A stretch of DNA of 64,000 nucleotides from Cristatella mucedo. Taxonomy: Eukaryota; Bryozoa; Phylactolaemata; Cristatellidae. The translations under genes were made by a program, and so were the position numbers. The first letter of the stretch is position 1. Every line of letters begins with the position of its first letter. Below are positions 42,901 to 58,570 of this stretch, one piece after another. The stretch lies in contig WPIO01000071.1 of NCBI GenBank assembly GCA_009760855.2, forward strand, positions 411,501-475,500. The letters are read 5' to 3'. The notes below the pieces were generated by a model. It had not been told where the DNA came from. It saw only the letters and a list, made by a program, of their open reading frames with translations, and did no database searches.

Positions 42901-45810
42901 AATTCAATCACTGCTTGTACGAGTTAAAATGACAAGTGAAGAACAAGTAAGTGCAGAAGGCTACGTCGACCAGCACCAATGGCATCGCATTTCCTACCAG
43001 AGCAATTGTCTGATTAATTCACGTAGCAATCGTAGAGAACTCACACTCAATCCAGGTGTGTTCACATCTTGGTCAGAGCTCGAGCCCATGAGCTTTATCA
43101 CAAACAGCCATTACATAAACGTCCAGGCGCAATCAAATGCAACGGAGACGCTTCCACTCGCTACCGGAAATAGCATGTAGGGAGAAGGCGTCGATTACTA
43201 GGCCATCTGGTGGGAATTTCGATCGTTTCTACAAGCAACGTCATGTTCAGCTAAATGACGCACCCTTTACTGACTTATTGCCAATGTAGTGCATTCATTT
43301 GATGCTTCCTGCTTAAGCATGCCACTCGGTACATGAGCTTTGGGCCGTACTACATATTGGCGATGAAATGCACCTTCGACTTTAGTTCTCTTTCATACTC
43401 AGGGGCATAGTATTCTTCTGCTCCCAGCAGAAGAATACTGAAGGACACTTACGATCGCCTTATGGCTGCACTTCGCCACGGTCAGAAAAAAGGTGACGCA
43501 CAGTCGTCACCCTATTTTGGCCCGGTGATAATTTACACATCACCAACGACCATTCGAGAGCTTAGTCTCAGTGCGATTCGTGCTGTAATGGTTTGATAGA
43601 GTTGAAGTTATCGTAGAGACCTGCACCATTGAATTAGGCATAAGTTGTTCCGAGCGCGTTTGGCTCAAAGGCAAGGTATGGCCTGCTAAAGTACAGCTTT
43701 TCTCACGACGACCCAGCAAAGACTTTTTTAGTTAACCACTTTAAGTTATATCTCTAACTTCATTTTGTTCTCTCTTCTGTATATTATTCAGGTTCAATTA
43801 CTTTGCATAGATTCTATGTAATGTAATGTAATGTATCTCCGTCGTAACTCCACAAAGCTACGGAGACTGTATGGGTGTTGCGAAGGAGAGTTTTCTTATG
43901 GAGCTCTCCCAGCCAAAGTGGTTTTCGGTACGAATTCGGTACTGAACCAACTTCATCTCAAGCAAAAAGGAGCAAGTGGGAAGCATATCAGAGCCAGAAG
44001 AGCAGCTAAGGTGAGTGGCATGTAAGTAGCAACTCGGGACCGCAGGAAAGTATGAACTAAATATGATACAAAATAGCCGGAAGCGGAGGAGACTAGTTGT
44101 CGCTGTGCAAGAATTAGGGTAGAGAGTCGTACAGTCTAGGACCTGCAGAGCTAAAGGTTTTTTCACCAACGGTCATTAAGCGGAGGAGTGGAACAGCTAA
44201 TTTATTGTCCGTACAGAACCTGACGAAACGAGGAGGCTGAAACTGGTGCAGCAGCAGTTCAGCCAGGTACAGACGAGACAAGCCGTGGTGCGACTTTTGC
44301 ATCAGCTGGTAGGTGGTCACCCTTGTGGGTAATCATTCATTAATACATCTACTTTCATTTTGGTATTTATTAAATTTATTATGTTTATTACACTATGTTA
44401 TATTATTATATGTATTATATATCGATTATTATTTATTATTTATTTATTTTATTTTGGTATGTAAAAGAAGGGAGATCTGCAGTGTCCTCAGCAGTAAACC
44501 TACACCACCCGTCGGCCCTCTACGGTTTATTGAACCCTCAAATGGGTACAAGCATAAAATAAGTGTTTACTAACTATTTCTAACTCTCGCAATGTGTATT
44601 GATAGATTTAGATGCAATGTCTCTTGCAATGTCTATTGGTAGATTATAGAGATTTTCGAAGGGGAAAGTGGTTGCAGCAGATGCTGTTCCTCTAGCCAAG
44701 ACGTAATGATGTCGGGGCGCCAATTTCACTTGTTATGAATAATCGGTGTTAATACAATCATTTTGCAATTGCTATTATGCACACAATTGTACGGCTTACT
44801 AAGAGAGCCGAATCATTTGTACAGGCACTGTACAGATGCTATGCAGAAACCACGATTAAAGATGCAATGTTTATTACACGATATACTATTTTTCATTTAA
44901 CTTTGTCTTACACGATAACACAAACAATATTTCAGTGCTCGTACGCGAAAAATTGTCCCATTTATTTCCTAGTGGTCATTTCCTCCATTCAATATATTTC
45001 TTCAAAGTAGATTATTATTTCTTATTTAAACCATCATTAGGATTACAATTGCTTACTTGCGTCTGCTGAGTGCTGTCCAGCGTTTGAGTAGTCTAAAAAA
45101 ATCGATGAAACTACATTCAGCCAGAGAGGATGAGATGACGAGTTACAATGGCTTGCAGATAGAGACAGCGAGAGAAAAAGAGAGAGGGGAAAGAGAAGGA
45201 GGGAGCAATCTGGTATAGAGTATGTTCAAATGCCTCAGCCACGTAAATTGGACACTGTTTGCTATCACAGGGGGAAATATACACATTACCTTCGTCTCAG
45301 TAAGCCTACGGCACTTTAAACTTAAAGAGGCATCTGATAAACCAAGCTGGACATTCAAAATAATTTTCCGGGTAGACTACAAAAAGCTTTACGAGAGCAT
45401 TTTCTAGTTCGTGCCACCTAGCATGTATACTGGCGAATAATTCAATACGAATGCTAGCTATATTAGGTTGTCCGCAAATGTACGTTACATACCAGAGCTT
45501 AACAAAATCAAACTTTACTCCTTTTTTTCTCGTCTGATATATTCAAATGTCCGATATAAATTGTTTGGTTTTGCATATTTGAGTCTGAAATATTTATCTG
45601 CCTTTTAGGCATCAGTCTGGACTCCGTGCCGCTAAAACTATTGAGGATCAACGTTCAGCTCCACAAGATTTGAAGCTGTCTGATGATCCGCAGTTAAATG
45701 ATTATGCAACCACGGTTTCCAACCAGGAGTCTCTTTATTCGACGAGGTCGGAACAAATTTACAGCAGTCTACAAATGAATACTTATCACAACATGCCCTC
45801 ATCTCCATGA
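35902..45810 (+). CDS. Copy C: complete five-exon type I membrane receptor-like gene
   Basis: Exons 35902-35962, 37926-38408, 40457-40568, 42197-42328 and 45609-45810 join in frame (990 nt, 329 residues plus stop), every intron GT-AG, phases 1, 1, 2, 2. Residues 1-20 form the signal peptide. About 21-128 is an extracellular domain with seven cysteines (39, 45, 69, 89, 111, 124, 126) and N-glycosylation sites at N92 (NGT) and N104 (NST). About 129-190 is a Ser/Thr-rich stalk. About 195-217 is one membrane helix followed by K-R. 218-329 is a cytoplasmic tail with YYNEI (255-259), DYATTV (294-299), YSSL (314-317) and YHNM (322-325), the last fitting the PI3K YxxM form. A poly(A) signal lies at 45941. 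I do not recognise the family; a cell-surface recognition or immune receptor role is inferred from architecture and tandem copies. Confidence 0.8.
36745..37000. repeat. taccccag-type repeat plus (GT)n microsatellite in copy C intron 1
   Basis: ccccggacatttc and ggacatttccccc repeats end in ggggtaggacatttcc (36745-36850). A TG-rich microsatellite follows (36889-36992). The paralogous place in copy D is 53590-53830. Confidence 0.75.
37096..37125. repeat. 12-bp perfect hairpin
   Basis: gctctaaaataa, loop ataact, ttattttagagc. It lies in copy C intron 1; no T-run or gene end is next to it. Confidence 0.7.
37126..37420 (-). mobile_element. Decayed LINE pieces in copy C intron 1
   Basis: gcagagccgatttcgagcg and the 3' region around ctttcgaggcacttcat match minus-strand LINE blocks. 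Paralogous remains lie at 56350-56660 in copy D. Confidence 0.5.
37926..38408 (+). CDS. Copy C exon 2: extracellular domain and stalk
   Basis: Acceptor cttctctcag|aa and donor ttctg|gtaagt, phase 1-1, 483 nt. It begins ESLQLEITVSNYPPFSVNC, and the domain ends near IIVTRIVINCECTS. A stalk with many Ser, Thr and Asn follows. It shares the cysteine order with copy A exon 2 and is 475/483 identical to copy D. Confidence 0.8.
39110..39222 (+). mobile_element. LINE 3' tip
   Basis: cattcaatcgtgcttccg, gtaaagcacatagaaagag, and a decayed hairpin and tail. Confidence 0.7.
39550..40060 (+). mobile_element. LINE fragment with internal tandem duplication
   Basis: The block cacaatctaggcctttatgc through ctcaagcacgtcgaaaga occurs twice in a row (about 39570 and 39675). 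It continues into AWMAAQFLKLHDEKTSLLVI and SASISPV...VLFQ of the LINE ORF. A related LINE piece is at 60330. Confidence 0.75.
40457..40568 (+). CDS. Copy C exon 3: membrane helix
   Basis: Acceptor cctgtag|aa, donor aagag|gtaag, phase 1 in and 2 out. It encodes EGRDRVEDTDVGR, then the helix VVAATVCSVVVCGAVILAL-ALLC, then K-R. It aligns with copy B exon 3. Confidence 0.8.
40835..40915 (-). repeat. 95-bp interspersed repeat, copy 2
   Basis: aagctgtgagtgtgctataa ... gacagagatac is the reverse of the family consensus seen at 57880, and close to 61043. Confidence 0.55.
40953..41720 (-). mobile_element. LINE 3' part, split by a + strand LINE
   Basis: The reversed tail and hairpin (40953-41058) and the continuing 3' region (41365-41720) belong to one minus element. 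A + strand LINE 3' end, 41059-41364, interrupts it. Confidence 0.75.
41059..41364 (+). mobile_element. Nested LINE 3' end with (ATT)n tail
   Basis: gcacctatttagaacac, ctgccactaaccacatttgc, hairpin gaagcacctaaagagag, and an (ATT)n tail ending at 41362. Confidence 0.75.
42197..42328 (+). CDS. Copy C exon 4: juxtamembrane cytoplasmic segment
   Basis: Acceptor tcttttag|g and donor caaag|gtatgc, phase 2-2, 132 nt. It encodes KIFCFKGAFYSVGRSD and later AELVAEYYNEIPLQ. The YYNEI tyrosines are conserved as YYTEL in copy B. Confidence 0.8.
42872..43180 (+). CDS. Candidate alternative last exon of copy C
   Basis: An open frame inside intron 4 ends at TAG (43178-43180). A phase-2 acceptor is possible at ccccaag|t (42896-42897). 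It would encode polar sequence with tyrosines in a cytoplasmic context: AEGYVDQHQW, RISYQSN and SHYINVQ, where YIN fits a Grb2-type YxN. A strong internal donor-like gtaagt at 42945 argues against simple use. No poly(A) hexamer is obvious downstream. It could be chance. Confidence 0.3.
   Translation, partial: SCIFKLTPSVIQSLLVRVKMTSEEQVSAEGYVDQHQWHRISYQSNCLINSRSNRRELTLNPGVFTSWSELEPMSFITNSHYINVQAQSNATETLPLATGNSM
43409..43439. repeat. 14-bp perfect hairpin
   Basis: agtattcttctgct, loop ccc, agcagaagaatact, in copy C intron 4. Confidence 0.7.
43838..43915 (+). repeat. 95-bp interspersed repeat, copy 3
   Basis: Preceded by four atgta units (about 43818-43836). Reads atctccgtcgtaactccac, tgggtgttgcgaaggagag; matches 57890. 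Confidence 0.6.
44110..44310 (-). mobile_element. Second LINE family, C-terminal fragment
   Basis: The minus strand reads LYLAELLLHQFQPPRFVRF, DNKLAVPLLRLMTVGEKTFS and SAGPRLYDSLP, the classic end of another non-LTR reverse transcriptase ORF. Confidence 0.75.
44330..45608 (+). other. Copy C intron 4, right part
   Basis: AT-rich DNA with a short GA-rich patch (45160-45205). No exon or element recognised before the exon 5 acceptor. Confidence 0.4.
45609..45810 (+). CDS. Copy C exon 5: tyrosine-rich cytoplasmic tail
   Basis: Acceptor tgccttttag|g, phase 2; stop TGA 45808-45810. The frame begins HQSGLRAAKTIEDQ and ends with LNDYATTVSNQESLYSTRSE, then QIYSSLQMNTYHNMPSSP. Tyrosines 295, 306, 314 and 322 lie within 28 residues. 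YSSL is YxxL and YHNM is YxxM and YxN. The SGLR start and the LNDYATTV motif recur in copy A. Confidence 0.8.
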
Positions 45811-45940
45811 AGCACAACGTTTCCAGGAAATTTTATTAAACTGAACGTACAGTGGTGGCTAGGCGGCATTTATAGTAGGCACTAGCAGCCTTAATTTGGG
45901 CTGGTTACTTAGTTTTACACTTACAATATCTTGAAAAGCC

Positions 45941-45946
45941 AATAAA
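45941..45946 (+). promoter_or_regulatory. Poly(A) signal of copy C
   Basis: AATAAA 130 bp after the copy C stop codon, in an otherwise plain 3' region. Confidence 0.5.
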
Positions 45947-45949
45947 CTA

Positions 45950-47250
45950 GCTGCCTGTCGCGTGCAAACTGATTAAACGTAATGTTCAATAGATCTTATG
46001 TCCATCGCATTTTTGTTTCTTACCTGTTCCGCATACTTGCGGTTGACATTAATGAGAAGAGGTTCAAGGAGATAATTTAACTTCGAAACTATCAACCGTC
46101 AAACCTTGTTGTCAACACCGATATTTGTAAAGGCCGCTCTGTCGATACAGCAGCTGGACAACTACGACTTTCATACGTGAATCGTACGCACACAAATAGT
46201 ATTATTATAAGAATATAACATCAAAAATAATATTATTAATATTAATACACAAAAATATTATCATAGGCAAACGACAGTTTTCAATGCACTCCACATATAC
46301 CCTGGTGAGCCAATCTCTAACAGACGCTGAAGCAAAAAGCACTGCATGCTACACGGAGATTCCTGACGGCTGATTTTGGGTAAATTTGTTTTGCGTTTGT
46401 GAAAGTCGCTGTAACCAAACTTTGAAAATGCTTGCTATATGAATCAGTCTATAATAGAAAATAAGACTTTTTAATATATAAGCAGGTACTGCATTTACCT
46501 ACTGATACGGTCTCAGTTTCCAGGGGACTTTTCTTTGATTACTGCATGGGCTAGATCGTCTGATATGCTCTGAAGAAAGCTGGTAGATTTTTTATTAATC
46601 CCGAGAATATTTCAGCAGCATGTATTAGGAACAACGCAAACACTGTAAAATATCGTTTAGTCTAAAATTAATTATTGCGCGTTTACTTTTTTTAGAAGCG
46701 TGACAAAACCTTCGACTTACAAAGCCAATCTCAGTAAGCAATCTTGAACTACGATATCAATTCTATCAGGTTCGCCTTAAAACTTTGAGTGTGGCAGAAA
46801 CACAACATAGACGTTTCTAAAAAGACTCCCAGCATCAGTGAATATGAATAGAGTTTTACAAGATTCTTATGAAATTCTTTGTTTTTTTATTGTTTGGTTC
46901 GTAAAACGAGCAGACTTTTTAAGACCTTGTAGGGAGTGAACGAGAACACTGTCCGACAAAGCTTTTGATCTCTTGGATTGGTTAGTTATGTTGGCTTGAT
47001 GATGCTTACTTCGTTCTTTTCTAAAGCCTGCTTTAACCTTTGTATCTCATAAGCTGTGCATTCGCTATATCCTGTGACTGTATTTCATTCTTTAAACTCC
47101 TGAACGTAGGATCTTTACCTTTCGTCGTTAGTATTTGATTAGCAGTACGAGCATTATTACCAAATCTTTGAAGCAACCTCAACCCCATTAAGTCTATTCG
47201 TCGGCATTTCTAAAGACAACCAAGCAGTTACTTCCAAATCCTCCTTTATC
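45950..47250. other. C-D intergenic stretch
   Basis: No gene or known element recognised. An ATT-rich patch lies at 46200-46260. Confidence 0.4.
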
Positions 47251-49990
47251 TCAGATTTCTCCAACCTAATTTTGATTTTGTGTGCAAGAAATCAAACCCT
47301 CTTCGTTATGCGTGATTTCAACGTTCACTTTGATAACCTATTTGACGCCTTAATCACTGAATTTTGTGTATTGACTGACTCATTGTCCCTTGTGGTTCAT
47401 GTGCATGGCCCTATTCACATCAACAGTCACACAATCGACCAGATTGTGTGACTATTGATGTGAATAGGGCCATGCACCAGATTTTCTCATGCAACTGCCC
47501 TTTAACATCACCAATTATTGCCAAATCCTGCTTATCTGACCACATACAGTTCTCATTCAATCTACAGTGTGTGTCCGCCTCCTCCTCTAAAATAATCTGT
47601 GAATCATGAAACCTCAAGACCATGGGGATCAATGCTGTCCGTGTGAGTATATCTGGTTCACCTTTGCTTCTCCATAATCCCTCCAATCTATCATCATTGT
47701 TAGATAGCTACAACACGACACTAGCCGAAACGCTCGACTACTTTCAACATCTGACTAATCACACTTTGAGCCCTCGCCCAGACGGCCTATGGAATACAGC
47801 AGACGTTAAACTAGCCAGTTCTACTAAGCCCAAGCTGGAAAAAACATACAAACGAACAGGACTGACTGTACATCGACAGGCACATAAAGACTACTGTAGG
47901 TCGTACCAATCAATCCTAGCTAGCAAAGGCCAGCACTAGCTTCTATAAAAACATTGTTGAATTACAGATGCACAATCCGAAAATGATGATGTCGACGGTC
48001 AACCATCTCCTCAACCGCTCCCAGATTAGCTCCTTACCTGATAAACCTTGTCATGATCTAGCCGATCCCTTCTCTTCATTCTTTGTGCAGAAGATAGACA
48101 AGATCAGGAGTCCATACCTGCGATGACAACATCCCCCCTAGAATGCAGCTCCCCGATTCCTGGCTGCATCTCAATGTCTATATTTAAACAGGTAGCTAGT
48201 GATCTCGACCTGAAGTTCTAATCCCAATCATAGAAGACTAGTGCTTTGGTCCCTGTTCCCACTGTCCTGCTCCTACGTTGCATTAATCTGCTGCTGCCAT
48301 GCATAACTAACATCATTAATATGTCATTAGCCTCAGGTCATGCCCCAGCACCTTTCAAAAAGCTGCAGTCAGGCCACCTCTCATGGAAGCAACACCAAAG
48401 CAAGAGAATGTGAGCAACTACCGCCCTGTCTCCCTTCTACCATTCCTATAAAAGACACTAGAACGGGTCGTGGCAGACCAGCTCAACTCATATATTGAAA
48501 CTCCAAACCTTGCTAGTAAGTTCCAGTCTGACTTTAGAGCTAATCACTCCACAGAATCAGTATTGCTTAGGGTGTACAACAACCTACTTAGGAATGCAGA
48601 CATGGGTAGAGTGTCTCTGCTCGTTTTGCTTGATCTTTCGGCAGCTTTTGATACCATCGATCACAAAGTTCTTCTAGTACACCAGTCATCTCGCCTGGGA
48701 ATCACTAGCACTGATCCGCAATGATTCAGGTCCTATCTCACTAAGAGATTCCTGACTCCAGAGTATTAACGTGAATGAACAAAGATCATCTGAGGCAAAC
48801 CTGAAATAGGGGGTAACTCAGAGATCCGTGCTAGGTCCGGTTCTTTACAGGATTTATACTCTCCCTCTTGCTGATGTGGTCGCCAAGCACAATCTAGGCT
48901 TTCACTTCTAAGCGGATGACACTCAGTTGTATCTTTGCTTTGATCCCTACCAGCCTTCGAGCAGCTCAAATTCTCTCAACTCACTTGCTGCATGTACTGA
49001 CTCCATCCGCAGATGGATGGCAGCAAATTTTCTAAAACTAAACGATGATAAAACTAACTTACTAGTTACGGTCAAACCCACTGTGATTCAGAAATTGGAA
49101 AGGCTGACGCTCAAAATGGGCTCGGCCAGCATATCTCACATTAAATCAGCTCGAAATCTAGGTGTCACGTTTCAAAGTGACGTCTCGTTAGACGACCACA
49201 TCGGCTACGTGATCAAGTCTGCCTACTTTCAGCTAAATCACATTGCTCAAATTCAGGCTCGTTTAGATAAGGATACCACGTACAAGTTGGTCCTTGCATT
49301 TGTGACATCCAGTCTTGACTTCTGCAACTCAATGCTTACTGGCCTACCGGAATGTGCAATCAGACGATTACAGCTGGTGCAAAACTCCTCAGCTCGGCTT
49401 GCCTGTCGTGCGCGACTCGGTAGCCACATCACACCACTTCTCGCCGACCTGCACTGGCTATCAGTCAAGCAACGGATCGACTTCAGGTTGTGTCACTCAT
49501 TTTTAGGTCACTTCATTCATTGGCTCCAGCCTATCTCTCAGTTCTGCTCCCCCACCAGGCCAAGCATCGTACCACCAGCTTTTTTGAATCCAACAGTTTA
49601 TCAATAGCTGGTACAAGCTTCAAATCCTTTGGAGACCAGGCATTCTTTCGTATGCTCTCAAAGCCTGGAACTACTCCCGACTTGCGTCAGAACATCCCCT
49701 GAACTGACTGCGTTTAAAAGAACTTGAAAACACACCTATTTAGGACAGCAATTAGTGGGTACCTGTTATTCGTCCTTCATTTGCTTATGGGTGCTGACAC
49801 TGAACATGCTGCCACTAACCACACTTGCATGCTGACCCTGTGCATGTCATCCCTAACTGTGTTATTCATGTTGTTCATCAATCTTGATATTACTCACAAT
49901 TTAATCACGATTCCCTTTGCAGCAAATGTAAAGCGCCTAGAAAGAGGTTGAGTTCTCAGAGGGCGCTTCATCAAGTGCATTATTATTAAT
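47250..49990 (+). mobile_element. Longest LINE copy: endonuclease end, RT and 3' end
   Basis: Reads the end of the endonuclease (DSLSLVVHVHGPIHINSHTI), the inter-domain region, then the RT: NYRPVSLLPFL, LASKFQSDFRANHSTESVLL, LVLLDLSAAFDTIDHKVLL. The catalytic YADD is damaged: the Tyr codon is TAA at 48907-48912 before ADDTQLYLCFD. A long open C-terminal frame (48927-49607) includes SASISHIKSARNLGVTFQSD and HITPLLADLHWL. It ends with the hairpin (gtaaagcgcctagaaagagg) and (ATT)n near 49990. Confidence 0.9.
47401..47477. repeat. 36-bp inverted repeat inside the LINE
   Basis: gtgcatggccctattcac... and its reverse complement are separated by gacca, with one mismatch in 36 bp. The left arm is normal LINE sequence (HVHGPIHINSHTIDQIV); the right arm is an inverted copy. 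Confidence 0.9.
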
Positions 49991-51379
49991 AATAATATTA
50001 TTATTTTTATTGCTTGCAAATATGGTTAAAGTTACCATGCAAAGTCTCTGCACCCATGCACTTTAACTCAGGTTTCCCCGAATGCAACAGACGTTATGAT
50101 AAAGATTAGTATTTCTAGCGGCTTTTAAAATGTGGTCAAGTCTCGGGTGTCCAGCTACGTGATTATTAAATGTGTTTCATGGTGCGAGAATACCCAAATT
50201 ACATGCGCAAGTACCATAGGATTTGATGATATTTACTTGGCACGCAAATGCAAATTCACTCCCTAGAGGGAACAGCTGACGTGAATTGCAGGTCGATTGG
50301 ATAGATGCGCATTCGGAACAGAATAAAGGGACTAATCAGGGTCATGACAAAAACTTGGAAGGGAAACTTTAATTTGAAAGAAAGCTTTGGTCAGTGAGAA
50401 TTAGTGAGCTGTCAGCGCTTAGGCGATTACGGCAGTCTATATTTGGTCAACCTTACTGTCACACTAGATATTTAAATATATATATAAAATGCTCATTCTG
50501 CTTTTCATCCCTCGAAATAAAATAAAAAAGATCTCGAAAGTCTTGAATACCGAAATTCGAAACAATCGAGGGAATCGAAAGTCTTGGTTTTGAATCCTGT
50601 GGTGGGCTCTTCTCTGCTGCTGCAACCTGTGGTGATGGATTTAACGGCTTTTCCGTCGTGATTCAAGAGAGGCTGTTAAAAATGCTAGAATTCGTTTGTA
50701 ATGTCCGAAAATAATACGACTCAAAGTTGAGATTTCTCTTTTTTCGCCAAAGCCTGCCACTAACGCTTTTCAAATAAATTTTCCAATTGCATCTCGTAGC
50801 AAATACTTCAAGATGTAAGTTATAGGCAAATTTTGGTCAGGATTCAAGAGACGCCTCTCTTTTAAAACAGCTGTGATTAGCTTAAGCAACGACGTAGGAA
50901 TGTATACTTTGTGTAAGTCTCCTCGACAAAGATTACATTTCCATACAGGTCAGTGACCAAGCCATTTTCCTCTTCTTAATTATATTATAGCTTCAAGTTA
51001 TTGTTATAATACTGCTATGATAACGGAAACTTAAGTGCTGCTTTCATTAACAACATTTTACGATTGATTTATCGATTTAGAAAAACACTTGGTTTACGAA
51101 CGAGGCCCTTACATTTTGAAAGTCTCATTTATCTGATCGTGTTTGATCCATTCCCATGTCAGGTCCGCCAAACCAGCCGCCCGTTGAGTTCCTTCTGCAG
51201 CTCCAATTCAGTGTGAGGGAATTGCCAATTCTTAAGCACCGACATCTGTCCGTCCGCTACTACAGATATCGTTTTTCATGGGACATGGTGGGGGGACTGA
51301 TTTCCACCTTTGAAAGTCTGTGGGTTTGTGGAGGTCTTTTGCAAAACGCGTCCTTTGAAGCCATCCTAGGTCGCTTCTC

Positions 51380-52022
51380 CCATGTTACAGTCTAGCTGGT
51401 GCACAACTCTGCAGCTAGGCTTGTCGGTCGTGAGCTTGGTAGTTGCCATATTACGCCTATTCTCGCCGACCTGCACTGGCTCCCAGTCAAGTGACGCATC
51501 GATTTCAAGGTTTTGTCGCTCCCTTTTAATTCCCATCATTCTTTGGCTCCAGTCTAGCTATCAGACCCACTCCCCCACTAGGCCGAGCATCCTGCCACCC
51601 AGCTTTTCCAGGGCTAACTGTTTACCTATACCTCGCCAAAACCTCTAAGCCTTTGAAGTTCCCGCCTGTAGGTCGTGTGCTCCCAAAGCATGGAAGTCAC
51701 TTCCGACTTCGGTCACGACATCTCCTGACTAGACCGCATTTAAAAAGAACTTAAGAACGCACCTATTTATGACAGTGTCTAGAGATTCCATGTTATTCGT
51801 CCTTTATATCTGTGTGCATGCTGACACTGTGGCATGCTGCCACTAACACATGCATGCTGATGCTGTGCATGTCACCAATAATCGTGTCACACATGCTGTA
51901 CATCAAGCGCGACACCACTCACCATTTGATTAAGGATCCTATGCAGCAATTATATAGCGCCTAGAACGAGATTGAGTTCTCAGAGGGCACTTTATCAAGT
52001 GTACTATTACTATTATTATTAT
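51380..52022 (+). mobile_element. LINE C-terminal part with tail
   Basis: cagctggtgcacaactctgc, LSVVSLVVAI/HITPILADLHWLPVK region, 3' hairpin atagcgcctagaacgag and (ATT)n tail. The same insertion is reduced to its tip in the C block. Confidence 0.85.
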
Positions 52023-52434
52023 CCACGAATGCCCTCCTAATTCTGCTACGCTTCTTACTTTCTTTATAAAGTTACCAATATAAAGTCGTTTGACCGCCGT
52101 ATAAAGAGGGAAAACTCCGTGGCGCCTTTATTTTTCCTGTTACAAACTCTCCTCTCCTGCTTAGCGCCTACTGAATGGTTACAGCTTTGTGCAGTTGTGG
52201 ATACGGATACAGTACATTTTAATTATAATTTTAAATGAGTTAAAGCCTTCCTTTGTTGGATAGAGGCTACTTGATTATTCTAAATCCAACTCATGCTGAA
52301 ATATTTTACCTATATTACTGAATGGCGGCACTAAAATAAGTTGACTTTGTCGTGCTCGGACGCCGCCTGCAGAGAGTAAACGTGGTATTCTTATCGGATC
52401 CGATCGGCAGTGCAAATTAAACAATCCGTAGGAT

Positions 52435-52488
52435 CACTTATCAGCTAATCAGTGTTTAACTTCCGCGTGTAGCAAGCTGTCTGCCAAT
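52435..52488 (+). promoter_or_regulatory. Shared promoter block of copy D with CCAAT box
   Basis: acttatcagctaatcagtg, aacttccgcgtgtagc, gccaat (CCAAT 52484-52488), 262 bp before the ATG as in copy C. Confidence 0.65.
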
Positions 52489-52749
52489 GAGTTCGTTGGG
52501 TCGGCGAGAGCTACAGATGAACTGCGCCAATAAGAGCTCAGCTTGGTACAAGCATTGCGAGTTACTCTTTTCCAAGCCACTTGGAAGGGCTGCGGCGTCA
52601 TTTCGAAACCGATTCTCAGCTGGAAACTGCAGCCACGCTATGCCGGCATTGCTTCAGACATAGTTAGTCTCTGAATTTTCGGCACTGCGGATGTGGCGCT
52701 TTTCCTCCCAGAAGTTCCGCCAAAGGCTCCACTGCGTCTCGCATTAGCA

Positions 52750-57659
<4,910 letters not shown>

Positions 57660-57664
57660 CTCAT

Positions 57665-58570
57665 TTAAGAACGTACAAGTACACAAATGAGGAATTACAT
57701 GGACTCACTAAAAACTGTGATAAATAGATGCGTGTTTAGTCTCTTTTAGAATGCGGTCGAGTCCGAAGATTTCATGACGTAAGTCGGTAGTTAGATATAG
57801 GCTTTGGGAGCATTCAAGCTAAGTGCACGATCTCCAAAGGATTTGAGGTTCGTATGATATCTAGAAAAATTATAAATGGAACGTAATGTATCTCCGTACG
57901 TAGTTCCACAAAGCCGTAACAACTAAGTGGATCTTACGCAGGGGAGTTTTGTATAGCCCACTCACAGCCTAAGCGTCTTTAGATTCTGCAAAGCGGGTAG
58001 TACGATGCTTAGGCTTGTGGAGGAGTAGATCTGATAGGTTGGCTGGAGCCAAAGAATGAAGGGACCTAAAAGTGAGTGGGAAAACCTTGAAATAGATGCT
58101 TTGCTTTACTGGGAGTCAGTGCTGGTCAGATAGAAGTGGTGTGATATATCGACTGGACCGTTCATGACAGATAAGCCTAGCTGGTGAGTTTTGCATGAGT
58201 TATAACGCCCGCTTGAACAGGCCGGAATATTGACAAGCTGAGAGCTACAAAGGTCATTACCGGATGTCACTAATGCGTGGACGAATTAAGATCTGGTATC
58301 CTTGTGTAAAATAGCCAAAAGTGGAAGCAATAGATTGTAGCTAAAAGTAGGCAGACTTGACGGCAGAACTGATCCGGTTGTCTAATGTAACGCCACTTTT
58401 AAAGAGGACTGATAGTCAGTACAGAATCAACTAGAGATTTGCTGGCAGAGCCAATCTTGAGCCTTAAGTTTCCGAATTTATCAACATCACTTGACTTGGC
58501 CATAACTAGTAGGTTGATTCTGTGGTCACTTAATTTAAGACAGTTTTTGTTATTAGTACTGATCCGAGCG
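57665..58570 (-). mobile_element. LINE 3' part carrying a 95-bp repeat insertion
   Basis: Minus LINE 3' region (57665-57880) and C-terminal blocks (57980-58570) are separated by the 95-bp repeat. It starts right after the copy D stop. Confidence 0.7.
57880..57978 (+). repeat. 95-bp interspersed repeat, copy 4
   Basis: gtaatgtatctccgtacgta, gttccacaaagccgtaac, ggggagttttgtatagccc, actcacagcctaagc; inserted in a minus-strand LINE. Confidence 0.7.

Noticed and set aside
48927-49607. A host gene of 226 residues
   Set aside because: It is the C-terminal part of the LINE ORF, in line with the RT upstream and the 3' hairpin downstream.
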